Below are positions 1 through 6,732 of a DNA stretch of 21,472 nt, in pieces; positions within the stretch are counted from its first letter, which is position 1; every line of letters starts with the position of its first letter. Below the pieces are notes generated by a model, which did not search any database, had not been told where the DNA came from, and saw only the letters and a list, made by a program, of their open reading frames with translations. The translations under genes and the position numbers were made by a program. The DNA comes from Planctomycetota bacterium (GTDB taxonomy: Bacteria > Planctomycetota > Phycisphaerae > WQYP01). The stretch lies in the NCBI GenBank assembly GCA_021818565.1, contig JAKATV010000052.1:1-21472 (forward strand), in the 5' to 3' direction.

Positions 1-225
1 ATTATTACTGCGGTGCTCTATGACCCGATTCACTTCCTGCGGGCTAAAAATGTCGCCGTCGTAGCCCCGCGATAACTGGTTCAGAGTCTTGCGTAAGATA
101 AATTCCGGCCACCGTGCTTTTTTGTGCTTGGCTTAATAGGGGTTCAGGCCCACCCGTTTGACTTTTTCGCCCGCTTGGTTAATAGTGTAGTTATGAAAAG
201 TGATGGCCCATTCTGCTTCGCGAAA
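1..225 (-). pseudogene. Coding-like remnant of unknown family with an in-frame stop, cut by the left window edge
   Basis: Read on the minus strand, positions 225 down to 1 give one continuous protein-like frame interrupted only by a TAA at 135-133. Before the stop it reads ...AITFHNYTINQAGEKVKRV... and after it ...KKARWPEFILRKTLNQLSRG... then ...DIFSPQEVNRVI..., open to the window edge. The composition on both sides looks like real protein. There is no start codon directly after the stop, and the frame closes upstream at a TGA (228-226). It may be a decayed gene or the tails of two genes. I do not recognise the family. A mobile-element origin is possible because 191-208 weakly resembles the short repeat found elsewhere in the window. 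Confidence 0.35.
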
Positions 226-320
226 TCAACCGGCGACGGATTTCGGTTCTGGTTCTATTATTTTACCGGTGCTTTGCGGCGGGCTGGGTGATCTTTTGCC
301 ATCGTGTAAATGTGATCCTA

Positions 321-346
321 AAGCCCGCAAAAAAGCGGGCTTTTTT
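321..346 (+). terminator. Strong intrinsic terminator upstream of the aroF region
   Basis: A perfect GCCCGC/GCGGGC stem (323-328 with 335-340) has a six-A loop and is followed immediately by six Ts. An A/T pair extension lengthens the stem. It reads best on the plus strand. No intact plus-strand gene is visible upstream, so it either ends a gene left of the window or acts as an attenuator in a leader for the downstream 44-codon ORF and aroF. The sequence alone does not decide between these. Confidence 0.8.
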
Positions 347-381
347 ATTGCTATTCGACGTTTCCTAAAAAGGAGTTTCAA

Positions 382-516
382 ATGGACCGGTCGATTTTTA
401 CAAGCATTGAACGAACATTGGCCCAGTCGCGCGAGGCGCTGGAATTATCAGGACACATTCGTGCTCGGCTCGCCCGGCTCGTGGAGCGTCGTTGGCGCGG
501 CATCACAAATTTATGA
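382..516 (+). CDS. Small 44-residue hypothetical protein upstream of aroF
   Basis: An ATG at 382 follows an AAGGAG-type ribosome binding site (about 370-374) at good spacing, 36 nt after the strong terminator. It encodes a short, basic, probably helical protein that starts MDRSIFTSIERTLAQ and ends with several Arg residues (ARLVERRWRG). It has no Cys, no membrane segment and no recognised domain. The stop at 514-516 is 90 nt before aroF, so the two genes may be co-transcribed. It could also be a leader ORF, although it is not rich in Phe, Tyr or Trp as an aromatic attenuator peptide would be. Support comes from the ribosome binding site and position, not homology. Confidence 0.4.
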   Translation: MDRSIFTSIERTLAQSREALELSGHIRARLARLVERRWRGITNL

Positions 517-606
517 TATGCCCCGGTTTGAGCATGCCGAGTCGGCGAAGGAAAATTCAGTTCACGTATTGCGCGGCGGAAGCACCGCCGCAGACGGAGT
601 AAAAAA

Positions 607-1629
607 ATGATTGTAGTCATGCAACAAGGTGCCGATAAGTCTCGCGTGGATCACGTCGTATCACTGATACGGGAAATGGGCCTGCGCGAACATGTTATCG
701 TGGGCACCGAGCGGACGGTCGTAGCCTGTATCGGCGATGAACGGAAAATGGATATTGAACGCGTGGAAAATGTTTCCGGCGTGGAAAAGGTGATGCCGGT
801 GCTGGCCCCATATAAACTGGCCTCGCGGGAAGTAAAGAAAGAACGCTCGGTCGTGGCCCTCGGAGGAACCCTGGGAGCCAGTGCCGGCGGAAAAAAAATC
901 GCGATGATTGCCGGTCCATGCTCGGTGGAAGACCGTGTTAAACTTCTCGAAGTGGCCCATGCGGTGAAAGAGGCGGGAGCCACCGCGCTGCGTGGCGGTG
1001 CGTTCAAGCCCCGCACCAGTCCCTATGCGTTTCAGGGCATGGGTGAAAAAGGGTTGGAAATTCTGGCCGAAGCACGCGAACAAACCGGCCTGGCGGTGGT
1101 GACGGAGGTCATGTCCATTGAACAGGTTCCGCTGGTGGCCAAATACGCGGACGTATTCCAGGTCGGCGCGCGGAATATGCAGAATTATAATTTGCTCTGG
1201 GCGGTGGGGGAGCAGAAAAAAACGGTTCTGCTCAAACGCGGCTTAAGCGCCACGCTGGAAGAATTTATGCTCGCGGCGGAATACGTCATGTCGCGCGGTA
1301 ACAGCAATGTGATCCTGTGTGAACGCGGTATACGCACGTTTGAATCCTACTGTCGCAATACCTTGCCGCTGGCGATTGTGCCGGAGGTTCACCGCATCAG
1401 CCATTTGCCTATTATTATTGATCCATCTCAAGGCACCGGCCACGCGCATCTGGTGCCGGACATGTGCCGCGCTGCGGTCGCATGCGGAGCCGACGGATTA
1501 ATTATTGAATGCCACAGCGATCCGGAACACGCCTTGACCGATGGTGCGCAATCCATAACGCCGCAAGTCTTGAAATCATTGATGGTGTCACTGAAAAAAA
1601 TCGCGGCAGCTGTGGATCGGGAAATCTGA
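607..1629 (+). CDS. aroF: 3-deoxy-7-phosphoheptulonate (DAHP) synthase, type I-beta
   Basis: Catalyses condensation of phosphoenolpyruvate and erythrose 4-phosphate to DAHP, the first step of the shikimate pathway, in the cytoplasm. The 340-residue protein has an N-terminal ferredoxin-like regulatory domain (about residues 1-75) followed by a TIM-barrel. Conserved motifs are visible: IAGPCS (101-106), GGAFKPRTSP (130-139), VGARNMQN (186-193), LLKRG (208-212), CERGIRTFE (238-246), IDPSQGTGH (271-279), IECH (300-303) and DGAQSI (312-317). Length and the N-terminal domain match the Thermotoga-like I-beta class, in which that domain commonly gives feedback inhibition by Tyr or Phe. GGAG at 596-599 sets the ATG at 607. 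The gene converges on the minus-strand ketosynthase-like gene with a 23-nt gap. Confidence 0.97.
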   Translation: MIVVMQQGADKSRVDHVVSLIREMGLREHVIVGTERTVVACIGDERKMDIERVENVSGVEKVMPVLAPYKLASREVKKERSVVALGGTLGASAGGKKIAMIAGPCSVEDRVKLLEVAHAVKEAGATALRGGAFKPRTSPYAFQGMGEKGLEILAEAREQTGLAVVTEVMSIEQVPLVAKYADVFQVGARNMQNYNLLWAVGEQKKTVLLKRGLSATLEEFMLAAEYVMSRGNSNVILCERGIRTFESYCRNTLPLAIVPEVHRISHLPIIIDPSQGTGHAHLVPDMCRAAVACGADGLIIECHSDPEHALTDGAQSITPQVLKSLMVSLKKIAAAVDREI

Positions 1630-1652
1630 TGGCGATGATCCCCACGATGGGG

Positions 1653-2429
1653 CTACAACGCCTGAATTTCCAGCCGGCAGGTGTGGCCATTGCCGCCGTC
1701 TTGATCAATACGTCGCGTTGACAGCTTTGACGTTGATGTAAGCCGCACTATAGCCGGGAAATCAGCCGCGTCTGATTGTGCCACATCTTGGCTACTGGAG
1801 CCGCAGCTCGAGGAAATTTCAGCGAGCATGATTTTGGCCCAAGGCTGTATTTCCGAAAATGCGTCACGCGTGGCCAGTAGGCATAACAACGTGCGGCAGA
1901 CGGAACTTGAATCAGGCGAATCAGCATGATCAGTTGTTATAAAATCTAACGATCCGGCAATCGCGGAATTCATTCTGCCGCCGGCGATCCACTGGGCAGC
2001 TCGAATGATTGCTAACATGCCCGGTGTCTGGCGATCAGCAAAAGTAATCAAGGGTCCCCGTAGGCCAAATGCAATAGTTAATTCGGCCGGCACCGTGCTG
2101 GGCAAAGTGCGGCGAAATGCGGCGGGACTGGCAAACCTTCCGCCATCAGCAACCCGCGAAGCATGAAATATGCGGTCGTCTTCCAGTGAACCGTAGCGTG
2201 TCCCGATAAACAGTCCCATCGTTTCTCTCTGGGCCGCTGAAACACCCTGTAGCAGCAAGGTGGTCAGCTTGTGGGATTGTGCTGTGATGGCATTTATTTC
2301 ACGGCTCGACAAATTGGAGCCTGCCCTATCGTCGGGCGGCGGAGCATCGGCGCTCATGTGCCGCGCACAGTAAACCGGCTTGGTTCCACTTTGCCCCACG
2401 AGGGCGTACATATATACCGTGTCAGTCAT
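1653..2429 (-). CDS. Ketosynthase-like protein with Cys-to-Gln active site (chain-length-factor-like)
   Basis: The 258-residue protein resembles the N-terminal half of beta-ketoacyl synthases (Ketoacyl-synt_2 type). It has GLFIGTRYGS near residue 72 and FGLRGPLITF (121-130), followed by the nucleophile-elbow region. Aligned with the adjacent full ketosynthase, the catalytic Cys (TACSSG) falls on Gln134 in DRQTPG. Cys-to-Gln is the hallmark replacement in chain length factors (KS-beta) of type II polyketide synthases. The second-half His residues of a ketosynthase are absent. Its ATG lies inside the end of the upstream ketosynthase gene (8-nt overlap, ATGACTGA), so the pair is probably translationally coupled and may form a heterodimer. 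The C-terminal 90 residues are Ser- and Asp-rich and poorly conserved in appearance. A degraded ketosynthase is the alternative. Confidence 0.75.
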   Translation of the reverse strand: MTDTVYMYALVGQSGTKPVYCARHMSADAPPPDDRAGSNLSSREINAITAQSHKLTTLLLQGVSAAQRETMGLFIGTRYGSLEDDRIFHASRVADGGRFASPAAFRRTLPSTVPAELTIAFGLRGPLITFADRQTPGMLAIIRAAQWIAGGRMNSAIAGSLDFITTDHADSPDSSSVCRTLLCLLATRDAFSEIQPWAKIMLAEISSSCGSSSQDVAQSDAADFPAIVRLTSTSKLSTRRIDQDGGNGHTCRLEIQAL

Positions 2430-3537
2430 GGCTTATGCTTTCGCCGTTCAGGATTCCCAATACAATAGCGGCATTCAACCCTCCAAAACCGCTGGCCGTT
2501 TTCAAAATGCGTTTCATTGGCGCGGCCGTCGGGCAGGCCCGAACAAAATTTAATTCCGGCCACTGCGGATCTTCAAGACCAGTTATCGCCGGTACCACCT
2601 GTCGATGCAGCATCCATGCCACTAATGCTATTTCAATAACCCCGCTGGCTCCCAGGGTATGGCCGAGAAACCCCTTGGCGGCGGTAAGATAAGGTCGATG
2701 ATTAAATATCTGTCGCACGGCCCGAGCCTCCATGGCGTCGTTATAAGCGGTGCCAGTGCCATGAAGCATTACCGCGTCAATGCCGCCGGGATCAAGGCCT
2801 GTAAGGGCTTGGTAGATTGCCCGGATTAGCCCTGAAGCTTCCCAATCCGGCGCTGTCAGATGTTTTGCATCACAGGACATTCCCCAGCCTTCCAATGCGA
2901 TACTCAGTCCCCGCATGCCCGGTGGCCGATGCTCGCTGGACGTTACCAGGCACGCTGCAGCCGCGGAACCCAGTGCCAAGCCATCTCGTTGGCGATCAAA
3001 TGGGCGGCACTGTGTTCTGGTAATTGCTTTGAGAGCGTAAAAACCGTCCTGAATGAATTCTCCCGCCACATCCGCCGCACATACGACCATCTGTTTTACC
3101 GCCCGTGATTCAATCATCATGGCCGCTTCGATAATCGCGGTTAAGCCCGAACTGCATGCGGTGGAAATAACCATTTGCGGGCCACCAAGACCAAAGCGCC
3201 GGGCTAAAGCATGGACGTTATCCGAAAGCTGTGGTGGGATGGATGCGCCATGCTCCGCGCTGTTGGAATTCAGCCACGCCTCCACCCGTTGCATATCACC
3301 TTTGGTCGTAGCCAGAATTAAACCGCAATGATCGCGGTCTTCCGGCGGGGGCAGCGCGGCGGTGATGGCCTGTGTCGTCAATGTGTCCCAGAGATTCTCC
3401 TCAGACCGCCGCGGTGGAACAGGTGGGGCGGCTTCCCCGGAAAGCCAGGCGGAAAAAATGCGTTCCGCTGACGAATGCCTCGGTGTCGCTGCGCCAAAAG
3501 AAGAAAGCCGGACTGTCGGGTATCGCTGCGCGGTCAT
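2422..3537 (-). CDS. Beta-ketoacyl-ACP synthase (FabF/KAS II-like)
   Basis: Decarboxylative Claisen condensation that extends an ACP-bound acyl or polyene chain. The 371-residue protein carries the full thiolase-fold triad: Cys128 in STACSSG, His259 in HGTGT and His293 in KGFLGHTLGASG, plus the C-terminal GFGG..NA loop (350-356). At 371 residues it is shorter than typical FabF (about 410). It starts with VRLSSFGAATP, like the KS subunits of aryl polyene clusters. It forms a two-gene minus-strand operon with the chain-length-factor-like gene and is divergent from the acyltransferase/ACP operon across a 108-bp spacer that probably holds both promoters. The ribosome binding site is weak (AGTAGG close to the ATG), so the start could differ. 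Confidence 0.93.
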   Translation of the reverse strand: MTAQRYPTVRLSSFGAATPRHSSAERIFSAWLSGEAAPPVPPRRSEENLWDTLTTQAITAALPPPEDRDHCGLILATTKGDMQRVEAWLNSNSAEHGASIPPQLSDNVHALARRFGLGGPQMVISTACSSGLTAIIEAAMMIESRAVKQMVVCAADVAGEFIQDGFYALKAITRTQCRPFDRQRDGLALGSAAAACLVTSSEHRPPGMRGLSIALEGWGMSCDAKHLTAPDWEASGLIRAIYQALTGLDPGGIDAVMLHGTGTAYNDAMEARAVRQIFNHRPYLTAAKGFLGHTLGASGVIEIALVAWMLHRQVVPAITGLEDPQWPELNFVRACPTAAPMKRILKTASGFGGLNAAIVLGILNGESISHD

Positions 3538-3645
3538 TACCTACTAGTGTAATTGATTTGTTCCAAAGCGTCGCTGAACGTAGAATCTACTTAGACAGGC
3601 TTCTGGCTGTTTGCGGAAGTTTCGGTCATAGCAGGGTGTGGCAGA

Positions 3646-4521
3646 ATGGCCGAGTATATGGGAACACAATCAAGTGACTCGGCCGCGCGCCGTCAGATCA
3701 CGCTGCGCGTGGCCTTGCGCACGACGTACGTTCTGACTTGGTTCGCCATTTATCTGGTTATTTTAACATTAATTTTAGGCCCATTTTTATGGATATGGTG
3801 CCGGCTTTTTGACCGGCAGCGGCGCAGTGTCCGAAAATTGGTGCGCATGTTTTACCGGCATGGCATGCGCGGGTACTGTGGCAAAAATATGCGTATTAAG
3901 GAATTTGACTGGTCGGCCATCCGCGGCCCCTGTCTTTTGATAGCGAACCACCAGTCCGTGATTGACATATTGTTGATGTTCCAACTTCCGCCCGACGGTT
4001 GCTGCTGGTCCAAAGAATGGCCGTTCCAAATGCCCATTCTGGGATGGCTGATGTCGTTAAGCGGGCATTTGCACGTCGAGAAACCGGATGTTGTCAATCG
4101 GGCCGCAGAACTGGTGCGTTCCGGGCAGAGTATGTACATATTTCCTGAAGGTACCCGGTCGCGATCTTTGAAACTCGGGCGATTTCACGAAGGCGCGTTT
4201 CAACTGGCGTGCAGGACCAATGTGCCGGTTGTGCCCGTCGCGATTCACGGCAGCGGGAATTGTATGCAACCGGGACAGATGGCCGTTTTTGACGTGCCGA
4301 TTTTCGTTGAACCGCTGGCCATTTTGTATCCGGATCACAGCTTGGCGCATCCGCAGCGTGAGCTTAAAAAGCGGGTGCGTGATCTGATTGTCGCGGCGTT
4401 GGCGCGCGGACCGGACCAAAGCCGCGAAGTGAAAAGTCACGTGGCAGGCCCTGAAGGGCATGATGCTTTCCATCCCGTAGTTCCGGATTTCAATGCGGCG
4501 GGAGAAACGCCCCATGGCTGA
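3646..4521 (+). CDS. PlsC-type 1-acyl-glycerol-3-phosphate acyltransferase family protein
   Basis: Membrane-associated acyl transfer to a hydroxyl acceptor, in this family classically lysophosphatidic acid. The 291-residue protein has an N-terminal hydrophobic segment (about 26-52), the catalytic HX4D motif in NHQSVID (101-107), the FPEGTRS substrate-binding motif (166-172) and the PVVPVAI block (194-200). First gene of the plus-strand operon, and its stop overlaps the next start by 8 nt. In aryl polyene and related clusters such acyltransferases attach the chain to a lipid or sugar head group, so that role is inferred here. Another in-frame ATG at 3658 is possible because neither start has a strong ribosome binding site. 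Confidence 0.9.
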   Translation: MAEYMGTQSSDSAARRQITLRVALRTTYVLTWFAIYLVILTLILGPFLWIWCRLFDRQRRSVRKLVRMFYRHGMRGYCGKNMRIKEFDWSAIRGPCLLIANHQSVIDILLMFQLPPDGCCWSKEWPFQMPILGWLMSLSGHLHVEKPDVVNRAAELVRSGQSMYIFPEGTRSRSLKLGRFHEGAFQLACRTNVPVVPVAIHGSGNCMQPGQMAVFDVPIFVEPLAILYPDHSLAHPQRELKKRVRDLIVAALARGPDQSREVKSHVAGPEGHDAFHPVVPDFNAAGETPHG

Positions 4522-4945
4522 AAACATGATGGAAAACCTTGCAGGGAATATTCCTCATGCCGGTCCCATGCGTTGGATTCATGCCGCATTTGCTCAAAAG
4601 GACAATTCGATTTTCGCGCAACAACATATTCCGGCCGATCATCCATTTCTAATTCACGGTCGACTTCCGCGGTCAACGATTATTGAATATATAGCCCAGA
4701 CCGCTGCTGCAGGGGGTACGGCTCTGGCCGCGGAAAATCCCACATGCATGGCTGTTTCCGGTATGTTAATAGCCTTACGCGATGCGCGGTTTTACAGCTC
4801 CGCGGGTGCGGGAGATACTTTAAGCCTGCGGGTTGCCGTGACCCATCGCATGGGAAATATGTTTCGTTGCCGGGGCCAGGCCCATTGTGGGGCAACGCTG
4901 ATCTGTGAAGGTTGGTTTTCATTCTGCATTCATAGTGGTAAATAA
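4514..4945 (+). CDS. ApeP-like hotdog-fold 3-hydroxyacyl-ACP dehydratase
   Basis: Probably dehydrates ACP-bound 3-hydroxyacyl chains. The 143-residue protein opens with IPHAGPMRWIH, matching the LPHRPPM-type N-terminus of the predicted dehydratase family found in aryl polyene clusters (COG4706-like). It continues with HPFLIHGRLPRSTIIEYIAQ, equivalent to the central hotdog helix (NPF..dGrvP...gIEYmAQ). The start at 4514 is chosen over an earlier in-frame ATG at 4493. It gives an ATGGCTGA overlap with the upstream stop, the same arrangement as in the ketosynthase pair, and places the conserved PHAGPM block near the N-terminus. Third-base usage matches the neighbours. The exact substrate is unknown. 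Confidence 0.8.
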   Translation: MAENMMENLAGNIPHAGPMRWIHAAFAQKDNSIFAQQHIPADHPFLIHGRLPRSTIIEYIAQTAAAGGTALAAENPTCMAVSGMLIALRDARFYSSAGAGDTLSLRVAVTHRMGNMFRCRGQAHCGATLICEGWFSFCIHSGK

Positions 4946-4961
4946 ATTTTATGGAGAATTC

Positions 4962-5234
4962 ATGAAGCCTACTGAGCGGAAACTGATCGATGTTTTAAAA
5001 GAGGGCCTGAAATTGCGCATGGATGTCGCCCTGATTCAACCCGATACCGTTATTTTTGGAAAAGGTGGTTTAGGCTTGGATTCCGTTGATGTGCTGGAAA
5101 TTGCCGTGCTTGTTGATAAACATTTTGGTGTGGCCTTGCAGGATAATAATGATGAAGTTCGGGCGGCGCTGGCCACAATCGGATCGCTTGCGGCCTACAT
5201 TGACCGCAACGGCCCGGCCACGGCAAATACTTAA
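4962..5234 (+). CDS. Acyl carrier protein
   Basis: The 90-residue protein carries growing acyl chains on a phosphopantetheine arm. The attachment site is Ser41 in GLGLDSVDVLEIAV, a canonical LDS motif, followed by the acidic helix II/III region (LVDKHFGV). GGAG at 4953-4956 sets the ATG at 4962. A longer frame open from 4905 would start inside the preceding gene and is not needed. It sits between the two hotdog dehydratases and is probably dedicated to this cluster rather than the housekeeping ACP, since no fabD/fabG/fabF/acpP order is present. Confidence 0.93.
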   Translation: MKPTERKLIDVLKEGLKLRMDVALIQPDTVIFGKGGLGLDSVDVLEIAVLVDKHFGVALQDNNDEVRAALATIGSLAAYIDRNGPATANT

Positions 5235-5246
5235 ACGGGAAATACT

Positions 5247-5654
5247 GTGGATGCTGCAAAGTTTATTTTGGGAGCCTGTTCCGGTGCGCATATTGTGCCA
5301 CCAGAAAATCCTCCAGCCACGTCCACAGTACAACGTATTTCGACCCGCGCCTGGTTTCCGGCCCAACATGCCGGCTTTCAAGGTCATTTCCCCGGTAACG
5401 CACTGCTGCCCGGCTTTTTGCATGTTGAATTGGTGCTGGATATTCTGCGGCTCTCTTTTTCACACATTGAACTTCAGGCTGTGCAAAATGCGAAGTTTTT
5501 GCGACCGGTTCTTGCCGAGGAGATCATAATTGTGCTCGTGAGCTTGGAGGCCGACGGCGGCGTGGCGGCCCAGCTTCACATCTCCGGCATGGTGGTTTCT
5601 GAATTGGTATTAGAAGTCTCGCTCGCGGTGGCATGGCCGGACCAGAAATCGTAA
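5247..5654 (+). CDS. FabZ/ApeI-like 3-hydroxyacyl-ACP dehydratase (GTG start)
   Basis: The 135-residue hotdog-fold protein has the catalytic-helix signature GHFPGNALLPGFLHVELVLD around residues 45-64, with the His of GHFPG as in FabZ/FabA. It then has KFLRPV, equivalent to the conserved kFr.pv.PGd strand. Dehydration of 3-hydroxyacyl-ACP is the likely reaction, although ApeI-like members have also been described as thioesterase-like. GTG at 5247 follows GGGA (5237-5240) at good spacing, 12 nt after the ACP stop, and no in-frame ATG suits better. Its last 79 nt overlap the convergent LpxL-type gene. Confidence 0.85.
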   Translation: MDAAKFILGACSGAHIVPPENPPATSTVQRISTRAWFPAQHAGFQGHFPGNALLPGFLHVELVLDILRLSFSHIELQAVQNAKFLRPVLAEEIIIVLVSLEADGGVAAQLHISGMVVSELVLEVSLAVAWPDQKS

Positions 5655-6655
5655 AAATTTGCCCATTGATGCGGATATTTTCGCAACAGGGCTTCGAGAT
5701 CGGCAGCATAATCCTGCGCGGCTTTTGCGACCAATTCGTCGCGCGATAATCCATGATCCGCATCGTAGATTCGCGGTTCCGATACAAACATGCGATAATG
5801 CCTCGGACTTTCCCGCAACGTAAATGCTGTTATCACCGCAGCCTTGCCAACAACCGCCGCAGTAAACGGACCGGCCGGCAGGTAGACATTGTCCCCCAGC
5901 AGTGATACCTGGACTTTTCGTCCGTCCATAACCCGATCCGCCCGAATTCCTACGTACTGTTTCTGCCGCAACGCTCCCATAATCTGCAGCCCGGCGGCAA
6001 GCGGATCGGTTGAATTGATAAACCTCATGCCCTGCAGCATTTTCCACTGGTCTTGATGGAATTGTTCCGTGCTGTCACTGAAATCACGGTACATCACGAA
6101 GTGCATTTTTGCCGGTTCAATGTGGGGCCTCAACCAGGGGGTTGCTATTTCCAGAGCACCGAAGTGGGCGGTCAGAATCAGCAGACCACGCTGCAAATCC
6201 AAGGCTCGCTTCAGCCTGTCACGATGATCCGATGCCACGGTGATTCCAGCGTTGGCACTGGCCAAAGCGACACTCCGATCCAAAAGCAGAACGCCAAACA
6301 TGCGCACCTGCTGATAGCTGTGCCAATAGAGTCGCCCGCGGTTATGAATACCTTTAACACGCTCTTGAAATTGCATGGCGGCAAGGCGCGCTTGGCGGTT
6401 AAATAACCAAAAGCCCAGTGACACAACGCCAACCGCGAAATATCCCGCAGCCGGGAAGCGCCGGCCGAGAAATAACATAAACATGTTGCCGCGGTATCCG
6501 AAGCGATGTTTCGCTCGAACGGTCGGTTTGGCGGAGTCAGGCAAACGTGCATCCATCACGCCAGAGAGTGTATCACACAATCGGATGCATGCGATATTGT
6601 GCTGTAATCGACCCGTGCCGTCGCCCTTGGCCGGCAGCGGAATTTTGGGCAACAT
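5576..6655 (-). CDS. LpxL/HtrB-type lipid acyltransferase
   Basis: Member of the Lip_A_acyltrans family, inner-membrane enzymes that move an acyl chain from ACP to a lipid acceptor. The frame encodes 359 residues. It has a hydrophobic N-terminal stretch (about 58-85), the catalytic HX4E motif in HFGALE (His164, Glu169), a conserved GIRADR block near 240 and the family-typical ending QWANFYDFW near 335-343, followed by a short unconserved tail. Such genes occur in aryl polyene clusters, where they are thought to transfer the finished chain. The start is uncertain: the first ATG (6655) has GGGA upstream, while Met34 (6556) and Met58 (6484) would place the membrane segment nearer the N-terminus. 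Confidence 0.85.
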   Translation of the reverse strand: MLPKIPLPAKGDGTGRLQHNIACIRLCDTLSGVMDARLPDSAKPTVRAKHRFGYRGNMFMLFLGRRFPAAGYFAVGVVSLGFWLFNRQARLAAMQFQERVKGIHNRGRLYWHSYQQVRMFGVLLLDRSVALASANAGITVASDHRDRLKRALDLQRGLLILTAHFGALEIATPWLRPHIEPAKMHFVMYRDFSDSTEQFHQDQWKMLQGMRFINSTDPLAAGLQIMGALRQKQYVGIRADRVMDGRKVQVSLLGDNVYLPAGPFTAAVVGKAAVITAFTLRESPRHYRMFVSEPRIYDADHGLSRDELVAKAAQDYAADLEALLRKYPHQWANFYDFWSGHATASETSNTNSETTMPEM

Positions 6656-6732
6656 GTTTCCCGCGCTGGCGGTTTAACGTGATAACCGGTACAAAAGATG
6701 CGCTGAATTTGATGGGTACTGGTAAAAGAGCC

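Noticed and set aside
191..208. Possible fourth locus of the TGATRAAAARTGG repeat
   Set aside because: It matches only partly (ATGAAAAGTGATGGCCC), lacks the GTGG core and lies within a coding-like frame, so it was not counted.
200..610. 136-residue plus-strand frame covering the terminator and the 44-codon ORF
   Set aside because: It runs through a strong intrinsic terminator, has no ribosome binding site and low-complexity composition. The better-supported small ORF lies in another frame.
4057..4527. 156-residue minus-strand frame inside the acyltransferase gene
   Set aside because: It is antisense to a gene with clear HX4D and FPEGTRS motifs and shows no motif of its own.
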